Of a stretch of 5,562 bases of DNA, positions 1 to 5,562 are shown in pieces (within the stretch, counting starts at the first letter, position 1; the number at the start of each line of letters is the position of its first letter). Position numbers and translations under genes: made by a program. Location of the stretch: assembly GCA_003489085.1 (NCBI GenBank), contig DNJM01000135.1:1-5562 (forward strand), given 5' to 3'. Source of the DNA: Lachnospiraceae bacterium (GTDB lineage Bacteria; Bacillota; Clostridia; Lachnospirales; Lachnospiraceae). Under the pieces are notes generated by a model. It worked only from the letters and a program-made list of their open reading frames with translations, was not told where the DNA came from and searched no databases.

Positions 1-300
1 AAAATAATCACCAAAAGAAAAGTTACCCAGCATTTCAAAAAATGTACCATGGCGTGCTGTCTTTCCTACATTATCAATATCTCCGGTACGGATACACTTC
101 TGGCAGGTAGTCACCCTCCTCTTCGGCGGTATCTCCTGCCCTGTAAAATATGGCTTCAGCGGCGCCATTCCAGAGTTGATAAGAAGCAGGCTCTTATCAT
201 TGTGCGGCACCAATGAAAAGCTCTTCATCGCAAGATGATCCTTGCTTTCAAAAAAATCAAGGAACATCTTTCTCAGTTCATTTACACCATATGCTTTCAT
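1..300 (-). CDS. alaS: Alanyl-tRNA synthetase, N-terminal 100 residues (cut by left edge)
   Basis: This cytoplasmic class II aminoacyl-tRNA synthetase joins alanine to tRNA-Ala. Only the start of the catalytic domain is visible: exactly 100 codons in an open frame running off the window, where full-length bacterial AlaRS is about 870 residues. Visible AlaRS signatures are SLVPHND (residues 29-35), INSGMAPLKPYF (41-52), TCQKCIRTGDIDNVG (65-79) and ARHGTFFEMLGNFSFGDYF (82-100), the last being the highly conserved class II motif 2 region. Many AlaRS proteins, including E. coli's, have HH where this one has HG (84-85); I believe HG is common in Clostridia. The ATG at 300-298 is fixed by an AGGAGGG ribosome binding site 5 nt upstream and by the match of the protein start to the family. 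It has its own strong promoter and lies downstream of metH on the same strand. Confidence 0.97.
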   Translation of the reverse strand, partial: MKAYGVNELRKMFLDFFESKDHLAMKSFSLVPHNDKSLLLINSGMAPLKPYFTGQEIPPKRRVTTCQKCIRTGDIDNVGKTARHGTFFEMLGNFSFGDYF

Positions 301-305
301 GGTTT

Positions 306-312
306 CCCTCCT
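306..312 (-). promoter_or_regulatory. Ribosome binding site of alaS
   Basis: Read on the minus strand this is AGGAGGG, a near-perfect Shine-Dalgarno sequence ending 5 nt before the alaS ATG. It confirms that start codon and suggests efficient translation. Confidence 0.9.
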
Positions 313-361
313 ACATAAATATATTTCACGTGAATAAAATTTCTGATTACACTGACTATAG

Positions 362-391
362 ATTATAATATAGAAATGCGCCGGTTGTCAA
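362..391 (-). promoter_or_regulatory. Sigma-A type promoter of alaS
   Basis: On the minus strand a perfect -35 hexamer TTGACA (391-386) is followed after 18 nt by a perfect -10 hexamer TATAAT (367-362). Spacing is one base over the optimum. Transcription should start near 355, giving a 5' leader of about 55 nt before the alaS ATG. That is too short for a T-box leader, and none of its sequence resembles one. The -35 hexamer and most of the spacer lie inside the hairpin interpreted as the metH terminator, so the two signals share DNA. Confidence 0.85.
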
Positions 392-407
392 CATAACAGC
401 CGGCGCA
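377..407 (-). terminator. Rho-independent terminator after metH (overlaps alaS promoter)
   Basis: Twenty-four bases past the metH stop codon, the minus strand reads TGCGCCGG, then CTG, T, a 7-nt loop and a complementary arm ending CCGGCGCA. The stem is 8 bp and mostly G-C, then a C/A mismatch, then 3 more bp. It is followed by TTTCTATATTAT, which is T-rich but not a clean T-run, so termination may be incomplete. The same repeat read on the plus strand has no T-tract, so it fits a minus-strand terminator for the metF-activation-metH cluster. Confidence 0.65.
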
Positions 408-431
408 AAATGTGCTTCTCTATTCCACCTT

Positions 432-2906
432 CTATATTCCGAACAGCTCCTTCGCATAGTAAACGGACTGCATGGCGTCCTTTCCATAGAAATCCGCATG
501 AATACTGTCTGCATATTCCTGATTGAGGACAGCCCCGCCTACCATCACCTTGCAGTCCGGCTTCTTCTCGTTCAACAGCCGGATCGTTTTTTCCATACTT
601 GGTACGGTGGTGGTCATCAGTGCACTTAAGCCTGCCAGCTTCACATCCTCCTGCACCGCCGTCTCCACAATCGTCTCCGGAGGGACATCCTTTCCCAGAT
701 CAATCACTGCAAAACCATAATTCTCCAACAGTACCTTCACAATATTTTTCCCAATATCATGAATATCTCCCTTTACTGTGGCCAGAATAATCCTTGGTTT
801 TTGCCCGTTGTCTGCTTCTCCTTGCGGTAAGATCTCCTTCAGAATCGCAAAAGCCTGCTTGGCAGCTTCTGCACTCATCAACAGCTGCGGCAGAAAAACG
901 GTGCCATTCTCAAATCCCTTTCCAACCGTATCGAGCGCCGGAACCAGTCCTTCGCTGATGATGTCCATTGGTGCTTTCGTACGCAGACATTCCTTCGTCT
1001 GCCGCCCGGCTTCTTCCTTCAGACCTTTTTGAATGGCATGCTGAAGTAACAGCAGCACATCTTTTTTCTGCACCTGCCATTCGCCAGGCTGTGTGGCAGC
1101 ACAGATCTTTTTGCTTTCAGAATCTCCTTTCACCGCCAGATCGGAAATCCGTTCCTGATCTGTCAGCTCCAGCCTGCGTTCACCGTAGCCATCAATATAT
1201 GCGGTGAAATCCTCATCATAATGCATCAGTGCACAAAAAGAACGATAGGCCTGCATCATCATTTCGGATGCCGGATTGATAATTCCCGCACTTAGACCCG
1301 CCTGCATTGCCATCGTAAAAAAGTTCGCATTCAGCAGTGGCCGGTTCGGCAGTCCAAAGGAAATGTTGGAAACACCCAGTACGGTGTGCACATGATACCG
1401 CTCACGAACGAGCCTTAAAGCATCCAGCGTAATACGGGCGCCTTCCGGATCTGCACTGACCGCCATGGTCAGCACGTCGATGATGATATCCTTCCGTTCG
1501 ATTCCATATTTTTCCGCTTCTTTTATTATCCACCCGGCGATATCTGCCCGTCCCTCCGCAGTCTGAGGAATCCCTTTTTCATCCAGCGTCAGTGCTACCA
1601 CAACACCACCGTATTTCTTTATTAACGGAAAAACCATATCCATGGATGCCTGTTTTCCATTGACAGAATTGACCATCGGCTTTCCATTATAGATCCGCAT
1701 GGCAGCTTCCATCGCTTTCTCATCTACAGTATCGATCTGTAACGGCAGGTTTGTAATCCCCTGCACCTCCTGTATCACCTGCATCATCATGGACGGCTCA
1801 TCGATGCCCGGAAGTCCTACATTAATATCCAGAATATGAGCGCCGCAGTCTTCCTGCTCTGCCGCCTCATCCAGAATATAATCCATCTGCCCGTCCTTCA
1901 ATGCCTTTTTCAGCTTTTTCTTCCCGGTCGGATTGATCCGCTCTCCGATAATCAATGGTGCTTCCCGGAAGATAACCGCCTTTCCATAAGAAGATACGAT
2001 GGTATGGTTTTTCTTCTCCGGCCGCAGAATTTTTCTGCCGCGGCAGCGCTCTGCCATAGCCCGGATATGCTCCGGCGTTGTACCACAGCAGCCACCGATC
2101 ACACAGGCACCATTGTCTACGATCTGCTCCATCCATCCGGCAAATTCCTCCGGTGTCACATCGTAGCATGTCTCTCCGTTCCGTTGTACCGGAAGTCCGG
2201 CATTGGGCTTGATAACAATCGGAAGCGAGGTATACTGACGAAGCTCTTTTAAAAGCGGCAGCATTTCCTTCGGCCCCAGGCCGCAGTTCAGTCCGATGGC
2301 ATCTACACGGAGCCCTTCCAGGAGAGCCGTGACCGAAGGAATATCGCCTCCTGTTAAAAGCTTTCCATGACTGTCAAAAATCAAAGTCACCATAACCGGA
2401 AGCGAGGTACTCTCCCTGGCAGCCAGTACAGCTGCCTTCACCTCATAGGTATCACTCATAGTTTCAATATGGATCAGGTCGGCCCCTGCACGTTCTCCGA
2501 GCATAGCGGCCTCCCGGAAAACTTCACAGGCTCTTTCAAACTCCAGATCTCCAAGCGGCTTTAAAAGCTTCCCTGTTGGCCCGATATCAAAGGCAATGTA
2601 TACATCCCGCTTTCCCTGCGAGCCGAGTCTGGCACCCTCCCGTGCATTAGCCACCGCTGCGGAAATCACTTCCTCCAGTGTATGCTCTTTACTGTGAAAT
2701 TTCAGTGCATTAGCTCCAAACGTATTCGTCAGCAGAATATCACTCCCGGCCTCCACATAGCTGCGATGAATCTGTATCACTGCTTCCCTGTGGGTCAGAT
2801 TCCATTCCTCAGGCAGCTCACCCGGCTTCAGGCCCTGTTCCTGCAGAAGCGTTCCCATTCCCCCGTCAAAAAATAATATTGTCTTTCCCAGTTGATCTAT
2901 AAACAT
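432..2906 (-). CDS. metH: Cobalamin-dependent methionine synthase, short form without reactivation domain
   Basis: Transfers a methyl group from 5-methyltetrahydrofolate via methylcobalamin to homocysteine, making methionine and tetrahydrofolate in the cytoplasm. From the chosen ATG it has 824 residues, against about 1,230 in E. coli. Domains in order: homocysteine methyltransferase (about 1-295; FDGGMGT near 13-19, zinc-ligand cysteines in GLNC 205-208 and GGCC 271-274); pterin-binding domain (about 315-590; GERINPTG 321-328, DINVGLPG 360-367, GVSNISFGLP 511-520); cobalamin cap helices (about 610-700); and B12 Rossmann domain (about 704-824; GDIHDIG 713-719, with His716 the expected lower cobalt ligand, and VGGAVLN 789-795). 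The C-terminal SAM-binding domain is missing and is supplied by the upstream gene. A GTG at 2981 in the same frame would add 25 residues unlike the family, lying inside the upstream gene. The ATG at 2906 starts just before the conserved FFDGGMGT and is preferred. It ends in TAG, followed by a hairpin. Confidence 0.96.
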   Translation of the reverse strand: MFIDQLGKTILFFDGGMGTLLQEQGLKPGELPEEWNLTHREAVIQIHRSYVEAGSDILLTNTFGANALKFHSKEHTLEEVISAAVANAREGARLGSQGKRDVYIAFDIGPTGKLLKPLGDLEFERACEVFREAAMLGERAGADLIHIETMSDTYEVKAAVLAARESTSLPVMVTLIFDSHGKLLTGGDIPSVTALLEGLRVDAIGLNCGLGPKEMLPLLKELRQYTSLPIVIKPNAGLPVQRNGETCYDVTPEEFAGWMEQIVDNGACVIGGCCGTTPEHIRAMAERCRGRKILRPEKKNHTIVSSYGKAVIFREAPLIIGERINPTGKKKLKKALKDGQMDYILDEAAEQEDCGAHILDINVGLPGIDEPSMMMQVIQEVQGITNLPLQIDTVDEKAMEAAMRIYNGKPMVNSVNGKQASMDMVFPLIKKYGGVVVALTLDEKGIPQTAEGRADIAGWIIKEAEKYGIERKDIIIDVLTMAVSADPEGARITLDALRLVRERYHVHTVLGVSNISFGLPNRPLLNANFFTMAMQAGLSAGIINPASEMMMQAYRSFCALMHYDEDFTAYIDGYGERRLELTDQERISDLAVKGDSESKKICAATQPGEWQVQKKDVLLLLQHAIQKGLKEEAGRQTKECLRTKAPMDIISEGLVPALDTVGKGFENGTVFLPQLLMSAEAAKQAFAILKEILPQGEADNGQKPRIILATVKGDIHDIGKNIVKVLLENYGFAVIDLGKDVPPETIVETAVQEDVKLAGLSALMTTTVPSMEKTIRLLNEKKPDCKVMVGGAVLNQEYADSIHADFYGKDAMQSVYYAKELFGI

Positions 2907-2913
2907 CTCTTTC

Positions 2914-3639
2914 CTACTCCTCTTTCGCATTCTCCAATGGTACGGATGTACTTCTTCGGTAAATACAGTCCCTTTTTCCACAGGTTTCGCAGCCCGACAG
3001 GCGGCATTTTGTATCCCTCCTGCTCATACCGATCACTGCCGTTACAGATTTAACCGGTACCAGCATGCCTGATTCCGTAGTCGTTACGCCGATCCGTTTC
3101 TGCGCCGAAAGCATCGCAAGCAAGGTCTTCTGAAAATCAATCGGGAAGTCACCATATCCCGGACTGAAACGTGGTCTGAAATACCATCCCTGCTCTTCTG
3201 CCTTCTGCTGCAGCTCCCGGTTCTTTTCATCACAATATTCCTCCAGTATGGCTGCCGCCGCTGCCTGCAGAATTACCGCCTTTGCCATATCCAGTCTGCT
3301 GTATTTCTGAATCAGCCGATCCACCTGCGCTCCCAGTGTTGCTGCCAAAAGGAGGACCTTCTCACAGTCCTGCAGGTTCCGTGACAGATTCTGACTGATA
3401 AAAGCCTCATCACCAATCCGGACACGGTGCTTTTCTCCAAGCTCCATCGTAAATTCCTGCACAATAAATGCCGGAACCGATTTCTGCTCCGTCTCATGAA
3501 TTCCCCAGGCAATCAGCTTCTCCATCTGCGGATCGGGTCTGTGCTCTCTATAACCAAGATACCGGATCGTTTCTCTGCAAATCCGCTCTTCCGCCATCCA
3601 TCTGCTCTGTACTTCCATTTTTTGCACTCTTTCAGTCAT
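2914..3639 (-). CDS. MetH reactivation protein (vitamin B12-dependent methionine synthase activation domain)
   Basis: Stand-alone equivalent of the C-terminal domain of large MetH proteins. It is expected to bind SAM and dock on the neighbouring MetH so that inactive cob(II)alamin is reduced and remethylated. Counting from the ATG at 3639 it has 241 residues. RFSPGYGDFP (157-166) matches the SAM-binding RxxxGY pattern of E. coli MetH (RPAPGY), and GMLVPVKSVTAVIGM (191-205) matches the later conserved segment. Residues about 120-150 form an Ala- and Glu-rich helix. The tail has C-x4-C-x2-C-x4-C (Cys 212, 217, 220, 225), which the E. coli domain lacks and which may bind metal or an Fe-S cluster. 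The chosen ATG overlaps the metF stop (ATGACTGA, 8 nt shared), implying translational coupling. A TTG at 3645 or an ATG at 3618 are alternatives, and none has a clear ribosome binding site. The gene ends 7 nt before metH. The family is clear; the biochemical role is inferred from the trans-acting reactivation protein of Thermotoga maritima. Confidence 0.9.
   Translation of the reverse strand: MTERVQKMEVQSRWMAEERICRETIRYLGYREHRPDPQMEKLIAWGIHETEQKSVPAFIVQEFTMELGEKHRVRIGDEAFISQNLSRNLQDCEKVLLLAATLGAQVDRLIQKYSRLDMAKAVILQAAAAAILEEYCDEKNRELQQKAEEQGWYFRPRFSPGYGDFPIDFQKTLLAMLSAQKRIGVTTTESGMLVPVKSVTAVIGMSRRDTKCRLSGCETCGKRDCIYRRSTSVPLENAKEE
2917..2922 (-). promoter_or_regulatory. Ribosome binding site of metH, inside the end of the activation gene
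   Basis: On the minus strand GAGGAG is formed by the last two sense codons of the activation gene, directly before its TAG stop. It sits 10 nt before the metH ATG at 2906, slightly far but usable. It supports this start over the upstream in-frame GTG, and suggests that ribosomes finishing the activation gene reinitiate on metH. Confidence 0.65.
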
Positions 3640-4504
3640 TTTCAATAATCTCGGAAAGCTGATGCAGGATCGCTCCGGCTACTTCCGGCTTATTCATAGA
3701 ATAGATATGGATATGATTGATACCATTTGCAATCAGATCTATGATCTGCTCTGTGGCATAGGCAATACCTGCCTGCTTCATTGCCTGCGGATTCGTACCG
3801 AATCGGTCGAGAACAGCCTGAAACCTGGCAGGCAGGGCCGTCCCTGACATCGACAGGATCCGCCGCATCTGTTTTGCATTCGTCACCGGCATGATTCCCG
3901 GAATCACCGGAACCGTGATTCCTTTCTCACGAATCCGATACAGAAAGCTATAATGTACCATATTATCAAAAAACATCTGTGTCGTCAGAAAATCCACACC
4001 TCTGTCTACCTTTTCCTTCAGATAGCAGATATCCTCTTTTCTGTCCCGACTGTCCACATGTCCTTCCGGATAGCATGCTGCACCGATACAGAAATCTCCC
4101 TGCTTCCGAATCTCTTCAATCAGCTGTGAAGCATACTGATAGTCCTTCGCCACCGGAATTTCCGGATCTGTCGGAATATCTCCCCGCAGCGCCAGAATAT
4201 TTTCAATTCCTTCCTGCTGCAGTTCGGAAATAACCTGACGAACCGTTTCACGTGTGGAAGACACACAGCTTAGGTGCGCCAGACTCTCTACTCCAAGATC
4301 CTTCTTGATATGAGAAGCAATCTTCACCGTATTCCGGCTCGTTCCTCCTCCGGCTCCATAAGTCACACTGATGTAAAATGGGCGCATCGCCGCAATCTGA
4401 TCCACCGCTTCAATGACCTCCTGATACTTTGCATCCGTTTTCGGCGGAAATACCTCAATGGATACATGTACTTTTCCATCCTGCAATTTGTCTATAATCT
4501 TCAT
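3632..4504 (-). CDS. metF: 5,10-methylenetetrahydrofolate reductase
   Basis: Flavoprotein of the MTHFR family that reduces 5,10-methylene-THF to 5-methyl-THF, the methyl donor for the MetH encoded two genes downstream. At 290 residues it matches the usual 290-300 of bacterial MetF and forms one TIM-barrel domain without the regulatory domain of eukaryotic enzymes. Landmarks are SIEVFPPK (15-22), where Glu17 matches the catalytic Glu28 of E. coli; TYGAGGGTSRNT (48-59); LALRGD (104-109), where Asp109 matches FAD-contacting Asp120; AACYPEGH (142-149); and LTTQMFFD (173-180), where Gln176 matches Gln183. All expected active-site residues are present. The ATG at 4504 gives the N-terminus typical of the family. 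The TGA stop overlaps the next gene's start, so metF heads a tight three-gene cluster. No MetV-like partner of acetogen reductases is next to it, consistent with a methionine role. The electron donor cannot be read from the sequence. Confidence 0.97.
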   Translation of the reverse strand: MKIIDKLQDGKVHVSIEVFPPKTDAKYQEVIEAVDQIAAMRPFYISVTYGAGGGTSRNTVKIASHIKKDLGVESLAHLSCVSSTRETVRQVISELQQEGIENILALRGDIPTDPEIPVAKDYQYASQLIEEIRKQGDFCIGAACYPEGHVDSRDRKEDICYLKEKVDRGVDFLTTQMFFDNMVHYSFLYRIREKGITVPVIPGIMPVTNAKQMRRILSMSGTALPARFQAVLDRFGTNPQAMKQAGIAYATEQIIDLIANGINHIHIYSMNKPEVAGAILHQLSEIIEND

Positions 4505-4512
4505 CTCTTCTG

Positions 4513-4524
4513 CCCTTCTCCTTT
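4513..4524 (-). promoter_or_regulatory. Ribosome binding site region of metF
   Basis: On the minus strand this reads AAAGGAGAAGGG. The better match to the anti-Shine-Dalgarno (AAAGGAG, 4524-4518) is 13 nt from the ATG, longer than usual, while AAGGG (4517-4513) is weaker but at 8 nt. Either could serve. No alternative ATG nearby is better placed. Confidence 0.55.
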
Positions 4525-4530
4525 GTTGCC

Positions 4531-4557
4531 TTTATATACAATACTGCGGTCCCGCAA
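4531..4557 (-). promoter_or_regulatory. Possible weak promoter before metF
   Basis: On the minus strand TATAAA (4536-4531) follows a poor -35 candidate TTGCGG (4557-4552) at only 15 nt spacing. It would give a leader of roughly 20 nt. The -35 candidate lies in the loop side of the hairpin at 4543-4576. This is the best promoter candidate in the gap, but it is much weaker than the alaS promoter and could be chance in AT-rich DNA. Confidence 0.25.
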
Positions 4558-4576
4558 TCTCTCACGGCACCGCAGT
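4543..4576 (-). terminator. Hairpin between glgA and metF, possible glgA terminator
   Basis: A perfect 8-bp inverted repeat, ACTGCGGT and ACCGCAGT, with an 18-base loop in which a further CCG/CGG pair can form. It starts 31 nt past the glgA stop. On the minus strand it is preceded by AAAAAGCAC and followed by ATTGTATAT, which has scattered T's but no run. On the plus strand it is followed by GTGC and then five T's (4581-4585), so the stronger terminator shape points against the direction of the genes. It may be a bidirectional terminator or a leader structure of metF. Confidence 0.45.
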
Positions 4577-4606
4577 GTGCTTTTTATATCTGTACAATAT
4601 TACGGA

Positions 4607-5562
4607 TTACAAGGATTTGTAAAGTTCTTCATACTGTTTCGCGGAGCTTGCCCATGAGAAATCCTTCTGCATAGCACGCTCTACAATCTTATTCCATTCC
4701 CGCTTCTTATCATAATAAACCTGTTCCGCATAACGTACGGTTGCCATCATCTCATGCGCATTGTAATTCGTAAAGCTGAAACCGGTTCCTGTTTTGTCAT
4801 ATTCGTTATATGGCTCCACTGTATCCTTCAGCCCGCCTGTCTCCCGCACAATCGGCACGGTACCATAGCGCAGGCTCATCAGCTGACTCAATCCGCATGG
4901 CTCAAACAGAGACGGCATCAGGAATGCATCACAGGATGCGTAAATCCTGTGTGACAATGGATCAGAATAGAAAATATTTGCGGAAACCTTCTTATCATAC
5001 TTCCATGCAAAATGCCGGAACATGTTCTCATACTGTTCTTCTCCGGTACCCAGTATAACAAACTGTACATGATCCTGACACATTTCGTCCATTACACACT
5101 GAATCAGATCGAATCCCTTCTGATCGGTCAGTCTGGATACCACACCGATCATCATAATCTTGCTGTCCTCTTCCAGGCCAAGCTCCTTCTGCAACGCAAG
5201 CTTGTTCTTCACCTTTTCCTTCCGGAAGTTATCAGCCGAGTAATGATGCGCAATATGCGGATCCGTAGCCGGATTATATTCTTCATAGTCGATTCCATTT
5301 ACAATACCGGACAGGCTGTTGGATCTGGCATTCATCAGACCATCCAGTCGTTCTCCATAAAACGGCATCTTGATCTCTTCTGCATAGGAGCTGCTGACAG
5401 TTGTCACGCGGTCCGCATAAACGATTCCGCCCTTCAGATAGTTGGCATCCTTGTATGCTTCCATCTTATCCGGTACAAAATAGTAATCCGGAAGTCCTGT
5501 CATCTCTTTCACCGTCTTCGTATCCCATACTCCCTGGAATTTCAGGTTATGTATTGTCATAA
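4607..5562 (-). CDS. glgA: Glycogen synthase, ADP-glucose type, C-terminal part (cut by right edge)
   Basis: GT5-family glucosyltransferase that extends alpha-1,4-glucan from ADP-glucose in glycogen synthesis. About 318 residues are visible, against roughly 475-480 in the family, so the N-terminal third lies outside the window. The first visible methionine, before TIHNLKFQG, is internal and not the start, because that motif normally lies about 160 residues into GlgA. Other landmarks, counted from that methionine: KGGIVYADRVTTVS (43-56), SGIVNGIDYEEYNP (84-97) where the second Rossmann domain begins, VVSRLTDQKGFDL (140-152), and FEPCGLSQL (219-227) followed by GTVPIVRETGGLKDTV (233-248), the E-x7-E nucleotide-sugar site region. 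The end at a TAA after SWASSAKQYEELYKSL is normal for the family. It is followed by 102 nt and then metF, with no functional link to methionine evident. Bacterial GlgA usually uses ADP-glucose; the donor is inferred. Confidence 0.96.
   Translation of the reverse strand, partial: MTIHNLKFQGVWDTKTVKEMTGLPDYYFVPDKMEAYKDANYLKGGIVYADRVTTVSSSYAEEIKMPFYGERLDGLMNARSNSLSGIVNGIDYEEYNPATDPHIAHHYSADNFRKEKVKNKLALQKELGLEEDSKIMMIGVVSRLTDQKGFDLIQCVMDEMCQDHVQFVILGTGEEQYENMFRHFAWKYDKKVSANIFYSDPLSHRIYASCDAFLMPSLFEPCGLSQLMSLRYGTVPIVRETGGLKDTVEPYNEYDKTGTGFSFTNYNAHEMMATVRYAEQVYYDKKREWNKIVERAMQKDFSWASSAKQYEELYKSL

Noticed and set aside
325..334. A perfect 10-bp palindrome TTCACGTGAA in the alaS leader, considered as an operator
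   Set aside because: Several perfect 10-bp palindromes are expected by chance in a window this size, the symmetry does not extend outward, and there is no second copy near another promoter. It would become interesting only if conserved upstream of alaS in relatives.
1867..2169. A 100-codon minus-strand open frame overlapping metH in another frame
   Set aside because: It overlaps the conserved homocysteine and pterin domains of MetH, and its translation resembles no known family.
1836..2252. A 138-codon plus-strand open frame antisense to metH, with other plus-strand frames of 60-84 codons across the window
   Set aside because: They lie opposite strongly conserved MetH, MetF, activation-protein or GlgA coding sequence, have compositions typical of antisense frames, and show no recognisable domain or ribosome binding site.
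2907..2981. A GTG-initiated N-terminal extension of metH by 25 residues
   Set aside because: It lies inside the activation gene in another frame, is unlike the N-terminus of MetH proteins, and the ATG at 2906 has GAGGAG upstream and begins right before the conserved FFDGGMGT motif.
3312..3512. A 66-codon minus-strand open frame inside the activation gene
   Set aside because: Out-of-frame shadow of the activation gene, Arg- and Trp-rich, with no family resemblance.
4607..5560. The ATG at 5560 as the true start of a short glycosyltransferase
   Set aside because: The protein begins in the middle of the GlgA N-terminal domain at the TIHN motif, so the gene continues past the window edge rather than starting here.
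1..5562. Search for mobile elements, CRISPR repeats, tRNA or rRNA genes, toxin-antitoxin or defence genes
   Set aside because: Nearly all of the window is housekeeping coding sequence with short gaps. No terminal repeats, transposase motifs, regularly spaced repeats or RNA gene signatures were seen.

Overview
The window looks like ordinary chromosome from a Firmicutes bacterium of class Clostridia, most likely Lachnospiraceae. This rests on AlaRS and glycogen synthase sequences that resemble that family, strong AGGAGG-type ribosome binding sites, a sigma-A type promoter, and a methionine synthase lacking its own reactivation domain. The taxonomic call is from memory of these families, not from a search. 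Every gene I can support lies on the minus strand, so the region is transcribed from high to low coordinates.

In transcription order: (1) 5562-4607 is the C-terminal two thirds of a glycogen synthase (glgA), cut by the right edge. (2) A 102-nt gap (4505-4606) holds an inverted repeat, a possible weak promoter and the metF ribosome binding site. (3) 4504-432 is a compact methionine-synthesis cluster: metF (5,10-methylenetetrahydrofolate reductase), a stand-alone B12-dependent methionine synthase activation-domain protein, and a short metH without that domain. metF and the activation gene overlap by 8 nt, and the activation gene and metH are 7 nt apart. (4) A 131-nt gap (301-431) holds a terminator-like hairpin whose loop and arm also contain the -35 box of a near-perfect promoter for the next gene. 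(5) 300-1 is the first 100 codons of alaS (alanyl-tRNA synthetase), cut by the left edge.

The three central genes form one pathway. MetF makes 5-methyl-tetrahydrofolate. MetH passes the methyl group through cobalamin to homocysteine, giving methionine. The activation protein is expected to rescue MetH when cob(I)alamin is oxidised, using S-adenosylmethionine and an electron donor. A cysteine cluster at the end of the activation protein is the least explained protein feature here.

I found no mobile element, CRISPR array, tRNA or rRNA gene, prophage gene or broken gene, and no evidence of an undescribed system. The points worth a second look are the split MetH with its cysteine-tailed partner, the overlap of the metH terminator with the alaS promoter, the hairpin before metF with its T-run on the unexpected strand, and the absence of a recognisable S-box, T-box or cobalamin riboswitch in either gap.
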